Below are positions 35,919 to 46,445 of a stretch of 64,000 nucleotides of DNA, piece after piece (within the stretch, counting starts at the first letter, position 1; every line of letters starts with the position of its first letter). This DNA comes from Gnetum montanum (taxonomy: Eukaryota > Streptophyta > Gnetopsida > Gnetales > Gnetaceae). The stretch covers positions 108,513 through 172,512 of the forward strand of contig MNCI01003851.1 of NCBI GenBank assembly GCA_015680685.1, in the 5' to 3' direction. Under the pieces are notes generated by a model. That model was not told the DNA's origin and ran no database searches. It saw nothing but the letters and a program-made list of their open reading frames with translations. Made by a program: the position numbers and the translations under genes.

Positions 35919-36227
35919 CTACACATGCTTTCCATGGGATGAATCTTGGGCCTGGGTCGGCAACTTGGATTCAGAGGATGTGGGTTTCACTTGAGAAGAA
36001 GGATCATGAACAGAAGAAGAAGCAGAAGATTGAACAGTAGCAGCGTGCTTATTATTCTTATTGTTGCTGTTCAGCTTGGGCAATACAACTTTGGCTGCAG
36101 TTTGAAGAATCTTGTCCCCTCTGAGAGAAACGCTAACCATAGGCTGGCTCTGCACCTGCATTGGCTGCAACAGCAGCAGCATTGTGCAGAGCACCAGAAC
36201 CATGACACACCAGAAGCTGCTCCTCAT
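35919..36227 (-). CDS. Small secreted protein, 102 residues, family unknown
   Basis: A single-exon frame starts at ATG 36227-36225 and ends at TAG (35919-35921). Residues 1-28 form a clear signal peptide (hydrophobic VMVLVLCTMLLLLQP, then a QVQSQ cleavage-site-like end). The mature part of about 74 residues is hydrophilic and rich in Ser, Lys, Asn and Gln, lacks Cys, and ends DSSHGKHV. That is the layout of a secreted peptide precursor or small apoplastic protein, but I recognise no CLE, CEP, PSK or CIF motif. Minus-strand TATA boxes lie about 90 and 170 bp upstream in a duplicated promoter. The plus-strand frame over this region (35946-36425) is a shadow. A true gene is favoured by the signal peptide and promoter. 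Confidence 0.65.
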   Translation of the reverse strand: MRSSFWCVMVLVLCTMLLLLQPMQVQSQPMVSVSLRGDKILQTAAKVVLPKLNSNNKNNKHAATVQSSASSSVHDPSSQVKPTSSESKLPTQAQDSSHGKHV

Positions 36228-36303
36228 TTTCTTCCACTGTTTTTCTCTCTTTTCCTCTTCCTCTTCCTTTTCTTGATCTTCTTTGATAACGGAAATGGCG
36301 TCA

Positions 36304-36460
36304 CTGATTATTATATACTAAAACTTGCAGCAGAAAATGTAAAGGTTAGTGCCAAATACAGTTTAATAAAGCAGGCACCCGTGACTAATTATTATATACT
36401 AAAACTTGCAGCAAAAAATGGTTAGTGGCAAATACAGTTTCATAAAGCAGACACCCGTGA
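36304..36460 (-). promoter_or_regulatory. Tandemly duplicated core promoter of the secreted-protein gene
   Basis: An 81-bp unit (36304-36384) is repeated at 36385-36460 with a 5-bp deletion and few substitutions. Each copy holds a minus-strand TATA box (TATATAAT; plus coordinates 36310-36317 and 36391-36398) and a CACGGGTG-type sequence at its upstream end. The proximal TATA lies about 85 bp upstream of the ATG, leaving room for a short 5' leader. Confidence 0.6.
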
Positions 36461-37162
36461 CGGGTAAATTACCCGTGATTGCGTTGGAACCATCGCTTTT
36501 TCTTATGAGACGACATGGAATAATGTGGCTGCATGGCATAGCTAAAATATATGTTCTGTTTCAGAACGTCAAAATGTATAGCATGGAGTCCACCAATAGT
36601 GGCCCAGCCAGGGTAAATTAATGAAAGATTCTTTAAAATGTATTCCGGTCTTTCAAATCCGCTCAGAAATCCGGTTCGTTGGTGCTGCAAGCGAAGTTCA
36701 GGTTAAAATGGGTACATGTTTTATTGGTTAATTGTCCTCGGTGACAAAATGGAACCCGATTGGGCTTTTTTAAATGTTGGATTTATATTTTCGGACTGAT
36801 GGGAAATTATCTCCGAAGGTAAGAGCTTTGGGAATCTGAAATCATTGTACTTGTAGTTAAATATCTATTTTATCATGATTTATTAGGCCTAAAGAATTCA
36901 TAACCAGCATGATCTCTTGCATTTCATCTTGTATGAACATTGCAATCATATGTCTCTAAAACACTCGCTCTCTTCTTAAAAATCTTTTAATAATTATACG
37001 ACCAAGATCCTATTCTTGCAAAACTGAAAACTTGTCGGTAAAATAACAACTCTACTACGCCAAAAAAAAAAAACAAATCGTCAATTTTTGCCGAAGATTT
37101 TCAAAGATTCTGAAAATGATGCCATAAGAGAAAGGCACAAAAAACAATGAAATACGATAATA

Positions 37163-37483
37163 TCATGATGCTTCCTCTCTTGGCTTTTTCGGTGGCACGA
37201 TTCTCAGCCATGAAAAGTTTGCAGGTACTGGGCCATAGGGTATCAAGTCACAGTTGGAATTGAGAACGAAAGGGCAGGCAGGACTCTCGTGACTGAGGCT
37301 GTTCACCGCGAATTGTGATAAAATTTTGGTTGTTTTCCTGCATAACGCCATGATTGGCATCTGTGGTTGTTGTTTTGCACTTTTCAGTTGCACATAAAGT
37401 TTGCTTGCATGTCTTGCACTATTAAACTCTCCGCGACACGTTCTTTCGTGGTAGCACCGACATTCGGGGAGTTCGTACTTCAA
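37163..37483 (-). other. Open segment of about 106 codons, possible exon or relic
   Basis: The segment ends in a stop at 37163 and is bounded upstream by stops. It has no good ATG at its start (TTG). Composition is coding-like (ELPECRCYHERTCRGEF, CPFVLNSNCDLIPYGPVP, WLRIVPPKKPREEAS), with eight cysteines and no repeat character. A possible splice acceptor (TTGAAG) precedes TACGAACTC near 37480. I recognise no family. It may be a terminal exon of a minus-strand gene or a fragment. Confidence 0.3.
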
Positions 37484-38444
37484 TTATTAAACAGTCAAAA
37501 CGTAGCGCAAGGAATCTGCCCCTACTCCTAGTCAAATTCGTTCCTTAGAGTAACTTTTCCTATATCGGCGGGGTGCTATTTCATAAGTAACTAAATCTAT
37601 AAATGTGGACCGACACTTATACGAGGCTTGCACAAGATTAAAACTGTTTGCAAGGTTGTGTTTGGGTTACTTAGGTAGTGTTGATGCTTAAAATTTCACA
37701 ACAAACATCTTTTGACAACTTGTTTTAAGAAACTATTGGCTAAGGATTCTTCCATATGGGTATGGAAATTGGGAATAGTCTTAGTTGGTGAGGGCAATGT
37801 GATGTTTAATTTTTAACATGAGATTAATTTAAATTTAGAACAATCTTTAGAATGAATGGTTGTACTTGAATTTCTTTAGTTATTCTACATATGGCATAAA
37901 AAAAGTTATTGGCAAGCACAATATTGGTGAACTTAAACATTTTGGCTTTATTATGATTAATACACAAAAGTAAACATTTCATAGATATGAGCGAACTAAA
38001 AATAAATAGAAAGATGTGATGTAAACAGAGTCATATGATAAGAAACTTTAGTATTTTGCAACAAATAAAATATATCAACACACTAGATAGCATAATGATA
38101 ATATAAATAAAAGAAAAGTATCAATTCTCATCAATGACACTTCTTAGAAACAACCTTCAAAACTATACACACTAACAATAAAGCAAAAGACAAATCAAGG
38201 AGGGACAACTTAACTCTCAATAGAGCTTCAAATGTTATCTACAAGATGAATTGTTGCTTGTACAAGCTTGCTTATATGTACTTCTAACTGGTAAACTTCC
38301 ATCGACAAATCCTTGTGCTGAGATTATTGCATTGTCAGTAAAACCTTGAAAAACTCCTCATTGAGATATAATTCATAATCTATATTTTCCTTCTCAAGTT
38401 GGAGAGACTTAAATTGGTTAAGATAATCTAAAAAAAATGAGAAG
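37484..38444. other. Intergenic interval with a diverged repeat
   Basis: No gene is seen. Parts (about 37720-37815 and 38200-38300) resemble 55109-55205 and 55500-55590 on the far side of the Tat element, in the same order and orientation (for example AACTTGTTTTAAGA.ACTATT and ATGGGTATGGA). Confidence 0.45.
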
Positions 38445-40029
38445 TGAAACACCACAAAAATTTTGGCTAACACTTGTAGACAGAAATTGAGCTAAGTCAT
38501 ATTGGTCCCCAGCATGACCAAGCTTGAAAGCCTCAAAAACAGCATCACACGGAGCATAATTGAACAAGCAAGAGTTCCTCGGGACCCACAGGTGACTACA
38601 TTAGCATCTGGCATCAAGGATTCCATGTTTTGGGTTCAAAATATTTGGGCTTGACCAAGTATACGTTCTGCACGTTGTGCTGTACGCTGGCCAGCGTACA
38701 GCCTAGCGTATAGCAACTTTCGGGCCCCAAAAATGAGTCAAAACATGCTAGAATCAAGCGTTTGGGCCCCCCAGGACCTTCCCCAAGGTCCCCAACAACT
38801 CTTAGGCACCTGAAAATCAAATTTTTGGCCCTAGATAATGCATTTACATGTGTGTACGCTAGGTACATTTTGGTGTACGCTGACCAGCGTACAGCCCAGC
38901 GTACACCACCAAAAATGGCCCAAAACAGGCACCAAAGAGTAATATTTTCACCTGAAATCACCTCCCAGAGGTAGGGCAACTATTGGGCATCATCATGGGC
39001 ACCCAAAAATCAAGTTTTGACCTCGAAATGATGCATTTACATGTGTGTACGCTGGGTACATTTTGATGTACGCTGACTAGCGTACAGCTCTGCGTACACT
39101 ACCAAAAACGGCCCAAAACAGGCACCAAAGAGCAATATTTTCACCTGAAATCGACTCCCAGAGGTAGGGCAACTATTGGGCATCATCACAGGCACGTGAA
39201 AATCAAGTTTTGACCTTGAAATGATGCATCTACATGTGTGTACATTTTGGTGTACGCTGAGCTTGTACGCTGAGGTTGATGCTGAGCTTGTACGCTGAGG
39301 TTGATGCTGAGCCTGTATGCTGCACGTTGTATAGTTGTAACATATCCTGCACTTGGTCAACGCACCACCTGTCTCTCGATCCGAATTTTTCTCACCTCAC
39401 AGCCACTCATCTCCTTCCAGATCCGAATCTAATGCCCAAGATCTTATAAAAACCCCGACTTTTCACTAGATCAGGGTAGGGGGACAATTTTTACGAATGG
39501 AAACAAAAAAAACTGGATCTGGTACACTTAGCAAATCTAGGCATAAACCTCTGTATGTTGGGCATCGGACTTGGACGCTGCATTTCCCTACAACCCAAAA
39601 CCTGCATCTCCCAGCACCTGTCATCACCCACTAGGGCTAAACGTTTGCCTTGTGATTAATCCACAACTGCGTTCTAACCGGTGCACGTTGTAATCACTTT
39701 TTCAATACAAAATAGTTTACATTTTTGCTCAGATTTATTGCAGTTTTTTTATTTTTTCCAGTTTACATTTACATTCCAGTTTACATTATTGTGTTTGTTT
39801 ACGTTACGGTTTACTTTTAATGTGCATCGTTTACGTATAACCCAATGCATTGCAAAGTGCATACGTTGGGGAAGTCCTCGTTTGATCCGCATGCAGACCA
39901 TTCAAGGCACTCTACCTTCGTCCATTCCAGCTTGCCCTCAAGCGAAGGCAAGGTCTTTTGTATTTCTTCCGAAGGATCTCTCGGTGTTTGTTTCATTCCA
40001 GCCTTGCACCGACAATTTCGGACGGTACA
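38445..40029 (+). repeat. 5' LTR of the Tat element
   Basis: Begins TGAAACACCAC and ends GGTACA. It holds a TATA box (TATAAAA, 39445-39451) and, upstream, a 193-bp tandem repeat whose units each carry a palindrome (38681-38700, 38874-38893, 39067-39086). The minus-strand open frames at 38614-38979 and 39037-39360 are repeat-driven and not called as genes. Confidence 0.92.
38681..39240. repeat. 193-bp tandem repeats with phased palindromes in the LTR
   Basis: TGTACGCTGGCCAGCGTACA (38681-38700) is a perfect 20-bp palindrome. Near-palindromes recur exactly 193 and 386 bp later. The intervening sequence (GGCCCAAAACAGGCACCAAA, ATATTTTCACCTGAAATC, AGGTAGGGCAACTATTGGG) is also repeated. Beyond 39240, GTACGCTGAGGTTGATGCTG units form a short second array. 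Confidence 0.85.
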
Positions 40030-40065
40030 AAAAATGGCACTAGAAGGAGGGCCTGCTTTCACTTA

Positions 40066-40415
40066 GATCTACATAGATCTACTCAGATCTACTTCCCTAC
40101 ATCCTAGATCTACACCCCATTGCTATAGATCTGCACCCCGTGACTGCAGATCTACATTTAAACATTGCAGATCTACGTCTTGTTATCTCAGATTTGTGCA
40201 CTATAACTGCAGATCTGCATCCTGTTCTTCTAGATCTACGCTTGATTATTTCAGATTTGCACACTGTAACTGTAGATCCAACCTCCGTGATTGCAGATCT
40301 ACGCTTTGTTACTCCAGATCTGCACCCTGTGATTGCATATCTACGCTTAGACATTGCAGATCTACGTCCTGCTCCTTCAGATCTGCACCCTATAATTGTA
40401 GATCTACACCACAAC
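40066..40415. repeat. Minisatellite of AGATCTAC/AGATCTGC units
   Basis: About fifteen degenerate units of roughly 24 bp, each centred on AGATCTAC or AGATCTGC. The array lies just downstream of the primer site in the leader. A looser version occurs at 46890-47030. Long frames on both strands here follow from a unit length near a multiple of three. Confidence 0.85.
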
Positions 40416-40572
40416 TAGTGCCTATACGCTGCCCACCAGTCTACACGCTGGAACCTTTGTTTGCACGCTGCAACCTTTGTCTGCACGTTACACGTCCTGT
40501 GTACATGCTGCCTCCTATACGCTGTTCACCATACAGTCCAACACTTAACCAAATTTTTCCCTGTTTACACTG

Positions 40573-40865
40573 TATACGCAGTCCAACACTTAGCCAAATT
40601 TTTGCCTATTTACGCAGTATACGCTGACAACACAGCCAAATTTTTGCCTATTTACGCTGTATACGCTAACAACACTTAATTAAATTTTCTCATGTTTACA
40701 CCTATACGTTGACAACACTTAGTCAAATTTTCTCACATTTACACCTATACGTTGACAACACTTAGTCAGATTTTCTCACGTTTACACCTATACGCTGACA
40801 ACACTTAGTCAAATTTTCTCATGTTTACACCTATACGCTGACAACACTTAGTCAAATTTTCAACA
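40573..40865. repeat. 43-bp tandem array in the Tat leader
   Basis: Units begin TATACGCTGACAACACTTAG; unit starts at 40660, 40703, 40746, 40789 and 40832 are exactly 43 bp apart. Two variant units (starts 40573 and 40618) precede them. Confidence 0.9.
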
Positions 40866-40947
40866 CTTAGAAAATTTGTTTGCTTCCAGTCCAACACTGA
40901 ACCAATTTTTTTTTTTAGTTTACATTGTCATACTCAAAGCACGTAAA

Positions 40948-43900
40948 ATGGACCTCACGAACACCAATACTTCTGCTCTCCTCATCTCTGATCCCGGTGT
41001 GTCAATCTTATACCCTGTGACCACCACTAAACCCATAGTGACTCATGGTGAGGTCAATCCTCATGGGCCATCTCGCCGATCATTGAGACTACAAGGTATG
41101 GATCCCACGTTCACCATCTTAACGCCTGAACAATATAATTTTATTTGTGTTAAAATCCAAGCTAAACTGGCTATTGACTGAGCCGAGCTGGAAGCAAAGA
41201 GCCACTATGAGTTAATTCACAAAGGAGGTCATGACTTCATTCCCACCACCTATGATGTCATCCCCCTCACTAAATCCCACCATGAACTCCTATCCCAACT
41301 CCTCATGGCCAGGAGTCAAACCTTGTGGCAATCCGCCGTAGAACCTCAAAATGAAGATGAAGAAGATAATTTCTTGGCTCAGTCTGAACACGGGGATTCG
41401 TACCATACTCTCAGTCTGCATACTTATGCGAATCTGTTATTTCACTCTTTCACGAGGGAGACCATGTCCCTCCATTCATTTAAAATCACTCAAGCACATG
41501 TGCCTCAACAGGAAGCATCCACTATTATTCCCACTCTCCCTATGACCGAAACTATCAGACGATAGAAATGGAAAGTGTGGAAAGTGTAGTTCATGAATAA
41601 GCAACATTGCTGTGATCTACCACTTCACTGTTAGCTTTTTCCAACACAAAATATACCCATCCCCACTATTCCTCCAGTCACCACGTTATCCCCTCTCTTA
41701 CAAGTACAACCCCAACAACCCCCCTCTCAAACTAATGTAGGAGTGACCTTCCCACCCCAAGTGATTGGGATGCCGTCTATGATACCTACTTTTACATCTA
41801 CTCACTATATACCATGAATACAAATCCAAGGGACACCCTTCACCACTTCAAATCAACAAGTTCAGGGTGTTCCCTCACAAATCATAACTGGATAGTGGGC
41901 CATGACTGGCATGCAACCACATCGACCCCCTCATTACAACATACCACCTCCTACAATTCCACCCATGAACATCCCTCAAGTACAACAACAACCTACGTCT
42001 TATGGTTTAGTAGCACCCACCATGAATATGCCACAAGTGCAACCTCTGACTACTCAACTTTCTTCTTTCCCACTCACTGTACAACAATCTAACTTGCATA
42101 CTACACAACATGACCAACCTGTCGCTTCACCTAGTGCCCAAGACTAGGCCGAAGCTAAAAAGATGATGCAAGAACTCATTGATGAGGTAAAATGCCTCAA
42201 AATGGCTAATAATGAAGAGCTTAAAGTATTAGACTCTTACCAAGATGATCCTATTAGCTCTTCGATACCACCATTAACCCTGCCCAAAGGAGTTTCTTTG
42301 CCTTAACTAACCAAATACAACGGGGAAGGAGACCCCAACGCCCATCTAGTCACATTTAGACTAGAATTTCTACTGCTTCAGGCTTCGCCCCATGCAATCT
42401 TGCGTGTGTTCACCATGTCCCTCACTAGCAGAGCATTAGACTGGTACCGAGCCTTACCTTGTAACTCCATATCCTCTTTGGAGGATCTCTTACACCAGTT
42501 CGTTACCAGGTTTAAATACAAACTAAAACCTGAAGCAACCTTGGACATTCTGATACAGGTAAAACAAGCACTACTTGAACCTATACAAAAATTTATCCAA
42601 AGATGGAGTGCCGCACTCAATGAACTTCATGAGCCAATCCCAGAAACATATCTTCTTACAATTCTTAAGGAAGCCATCAATGATTTTGTCAAATCAAAAC
42701 TGTACTACCTAAATACGGGCACTTTGAGCCAAGCTTTTGTACAGATTAAAAACATAGAAGAGGCAGCCCAAAATAGCCATGACCCTGCTTACTTAGCCTT
42801 TAAAAATCAACACACTAAAAAAAACAAAGAAAAGGCTAAAGCAACAGTAGTAGCAATAGCGGAGACTCAACCTACCAACATGGGGCAGCAAGGCAGACCA
42901 CCTACTGCTCCCGTTAACTATGAGAGAACTGCTCCTACACATACACCTGAATCATCTACCATGTAGGCTACTAACACGGGTCATGCATGTACGTTTGAGA
43001 GGAAAGACCTTGCTCAATACACACTGCTTCCCATGAAGCCTTCCCAGTTGTTAGATTAACTTTTGAAGGCTGGGGCCATTAAACACAAGCAGTTGTCTCC
43101 ACCGGCAGCCCAAAGACACGATCGATTCTGTGAATTGGCCAAAAACCCAAGCTTGGCAACTCCAAATGAGCCTCCTATTCCAAGAGGTTTTAGACTAGAT
43201 CAATTTTGCGAGTACCACCAACAGAATGGGCATGGTACTGATTATTGTTTCACCCTCAAACAAGACATACAACATATGATTGATAGGGGTGAAATAACAT
43301 TTGACGATACCAACCCTGTTAAACCGCAGAATCAATCTATGGGTGTATATAAAGATCCCCTCAACACCAAGGAAGCTCCTTACATTATTAATACGATCCA
43401 TATCGGAAATGAGCAAGGAATGCCCAACAAACCTCTCATGATTCGTGTTCCTCCTACAATGTCAACATCATCCCCACAATCTTCATATCCCACATACAAT
43501 CCTCCTACACCGACAAAACCATTTGTTATTCGTGTACCCCCTGCCAATGCAATTGCAAATGTACAATCGCCTACCCGGTCCACTCCCTTTGTAGTCTGAG
43601 TGCCACCTGTGGTTGCAACCACAGAGGTACAATTGCAAAACCAACCAACTCCTTTCGTAATCAGGGTGTCCAAACACCCTGATCTTCAACTTCCTATTCC
43701 TTAGCCACAAACCAAACCGACCCCATTCGTCATCAGGGTGCCTAAATACCCTGACACACAATCATCTTTGATTGTTCAACCGCAACTCTGACCAGTTCCA
43801 TTTGTAATTCGGGTCCGAAAACGACCCGATGTTCAAGCTCCAATGATTTTCCCACGACCTTCGCGAGAATGCCTCACCGACAAACTTACCAGGGAATGGT

Positions 43901-45140
43901 TGAAAAAAGAACGTTGAAGTCTTGAATTGGGGCCACCGATACCCACTCCCTTAAACGTTGTACCTATGGTTCTAACAACTGACGAGCCAAGCATGAGTCA
44001 TGAAAGAAAAAAATCAAGAATCCCAGATACGTCAAACCCAACCGCCACATTAGACCACATGAAAACCATTTCACAAGAGATACAACTGCTGGGTCCAATG
44101 GATCAAGTCTCAACCAGCAAGACTATACCGAATAGCAAAGACTTGGCTAGTGCCTTAACTCAGGTCACACAAGCGCTTAAACAAAAAAACACAACTTTAA
44201 GCTTGTATGATCTAATGATGACTTCTCAAGTTCATCGTGAAGCCTTAGTATGCATGCTAACATCGATCCCAGTCAGTGAAGACTTGCCTGCAAATGAACC
44301 TTCCATTCATGCGGTAATGTCTCCATATCAAGGATCAAGAGCCACATCACTAAGCTTCAATGTGGATAACATTAAAATAGATGAAAAAACAAGAAAAGTC
44401 ACCACGGCACCCATGTTCATAACTATACAAGTAAATCAATTTAAGATACATAGAGTGCACGTAGATGACGGAGCAGCCACGAACGTAGTACCATACCCCA
44501 TCATCAAATAGTTAGGGCTAATTGAACAAATCAAACCAACTTCCATGACATTCCTGAAATCGTTCAGTGGATCACGCGTAGTTGTCAAAGGAACATTAAC
44601 TCTAGACTTCATAGCAGGGGACCGATTCCCCACGTCAGCTGAATTTGTGGTCGTTGACGAGATGCTTGGATTTAACTTGATATTGGGACGACCATGGTTA
44701 GCCTAATTAAAAGTGGTATCTTCACCCATCCACCAAGAGATTCACTTACCCTATGAAGGTGGTGAAATCATTATACATAGTGATGCGGCTTTTTTCTCAC
44801 CTTTGCACATGTAGGCACAAACCAAGGCTCAGACGTCGAATTTGATGAACCTAAACAGGATAACACTACTCTCAAGCTTAAACAAGACGCCACACCTATT
44901 GAAAACCAAAGTGATAACCAATCCCCAAACCATGATCCCTCGGAAGATATAGAAACATTACAAAACTTGGAAGCATCAGGACATGTTGACATAGGAGTTA
45001 TTCCCCTAGACATCTCATGGTCTGAATTGCCATTTAACATAATTAGCGAAGGAGACACTGAATATACGATTACACTGACATGCCTAATACACCATGTCAA
45101 TCTGCGAAAAGTAAAGAAGCTACTCAATCGTCAAACTTGA
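40948..45140 (+). pseudogene. Tat gag-protease polyprotein, broken by stops
   Basis: From ATG 40948 one frame runs to about 44790 with some sixteen stop codons but no frameshift. A one-base loss in a T run (44790-44795) then moves it to another frame, which runs to TGA 45138-45140. The N-terminal part is Pro/Gln/Thr-rich. The Gag core is clear at 42400-42960 (LTSRALDWYRALP, FKYKLKPEATLDIL). A variant zinc-binding motif CEYHQQNGHGTDYC is at about 43207-43248, followed by repeated PFVIRVP units (43430-43850). The protease has VHVDDGAATNVVP (about 44455-44495) and LILGRPWL (about 44680-44703). Gag would build particles and the protease would process the polyprotein. Confidence 0.88.
43425..43850 (+). 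repeat. PFVIRVP coding repeat within gag-pro
   Basis: At least six in-frame copies of a unit encoding K/T-P-F-V-I-R-V followed by P/S/R (CCATTTGTTATTCGTGT and variants) are spaced 60-70 bp apart. The unit lies between the zinc-knuckle and protease regions and looks like expansion of a linker. Confidence 0.75.
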
Positions 45141-46199
45141 ACACTCATCTGAAATGACATTAAACTACCACTCGTCCGAAATGACGTTAAACTATCACAT
45201 GTTCGCAATGACATAAAACTAGCCACGGTCAGAAATGGCCAGTCCATTGGAAAATTACCTGAAACAGGTCAAATCCCTTTTATTTCCTTGGGGCCCAAAA
45301 TGGCCTAAAACTAGAGCATAGACCTGATAGTCCGTTATGACTTTAAATTGCCGCGCATGGCCCGAAATGGCCTTAAACTAGTGCATGGGGCCCGAAATGG
45401 CCTAAAACTAGAACATGTTGCATTTCAAATTTAGTTTGCTTTTGGTGTGCAAATTATAATTTCGTTCATTTTTCCTTTAGAGTCTTATTCTTGCTAGCAC
45501 AATTACGCTTATTTCCAAAGACTCAAATAAGAAAACAACAAAAAAAAAAATCTTTTATTTTCACACCTTTGTTTACAATTGTCGTTAAAGCTGGAACAAA
45601 ACTTAAAACTTAAACAAAAAAAAGGAGATATAAGAAAAACAACAAAAAAATGTATAAATGTATAAGTTTATAATATTAAATCTTAACAATGTTTATACAT
45701 ATGCTTTACACAGTTCACAAAATTACAATCCAAAATAATCAAACTAAGCTAACAACAATAACAAGTTAAATTAAACATCAGTGCTAGGAGAGGCTTGGTC
45801 CCCAAACTCATTCGCATCATCGGGTCCCGCTCCACTGGGGCCACCATCATCATCATCATGTCCCTTAACAAAAAAACAGAAAGTACAAAAACAAAATAAA
45901 AATTATTAGTAAAAAAGACAAAAAAGAGCATTATTAGAAAAACAACAAAAATATTATAAAATCCAAAACACATAAAACATATGGCCCGGTAAGGCCTTAA
46001 ACTACCATTTGTCTTGGAGTTAAGACAAATAAGCTAACACCAATACCACCTAAAGTAAGTAGAGCATATCACACCTGTGTATAAACATACAAATCAACTC
46101 GTATTACAAGCATACACCCTAAAGCCCCAGTGGACGTGTCATGTAGATCAACCATGATCAATAGTTAACATTAACATCCAGTTGACATAACGTTTAACT

Positions 46200-46445
46200 T
46201 CACATATTTAATACTTAGAAAATTTTTAGGTGTGTGCTTCATGCTCCATACTTAGAAGATTTTTTGGGTGTATCCATACTTAGAAAATTTTTAGGTGTAT
46301 GCTGCATGCTCCATACTTAGAAAATTTTTTGGGTGTACACTGCATGCTCCATACTTAAAAAATTTTTAGGTGTGCGCTGCATGCTCCATACTTAGAAAAG
46401 TTTTTGGGTGTACACTGCATGCTCCATACTTAGAAGATTTTTTAG
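46200..46445. repeat. Tandem array of about 40 bp
   Basis: Six to seven units of CCATACTTAGAAAATTTTTAG followed by GTGTACGCTGCATGCT-like sequence. The ACTTAG.AAATTTT core resembles the 43-bp array at 40573-40865, so both may derive from one unit. Confidence 0.8.

Noticed and set aside
38614-38979. 121-residue minus-strand frame, also present at 53098-53463
   Set aside because: It is in both copies only because the LTRs are near-identical. It runs through tandem repeats and has no recognisable domain, so conservation is not independent evidence of coding.
40097-40627. Long frames on both strands over the AGATCT array
   Set aside because: The unit length is close to a multiple of three, so stop-free frames arise on either strand by repetition.
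40066-40865. CRISPR-like or satellite array
   Set aside because: The units have no unique spacers, the genome is plant nuclear, and the arrays lie in the leader of an LTR element; they are minisatellites.
43380-43761. Minus-strand Gly/Arg/Tyr-rich frames
   Set aside because: Antisense shadows of the PFVIRVP coding repeat in gag-pro.
44771-45127. 118-residue minus-strand frame
   Set aside because: The plus strand carries the C-terminal part of gag-pro there after a one-base loss; the minus frame is its shadow.
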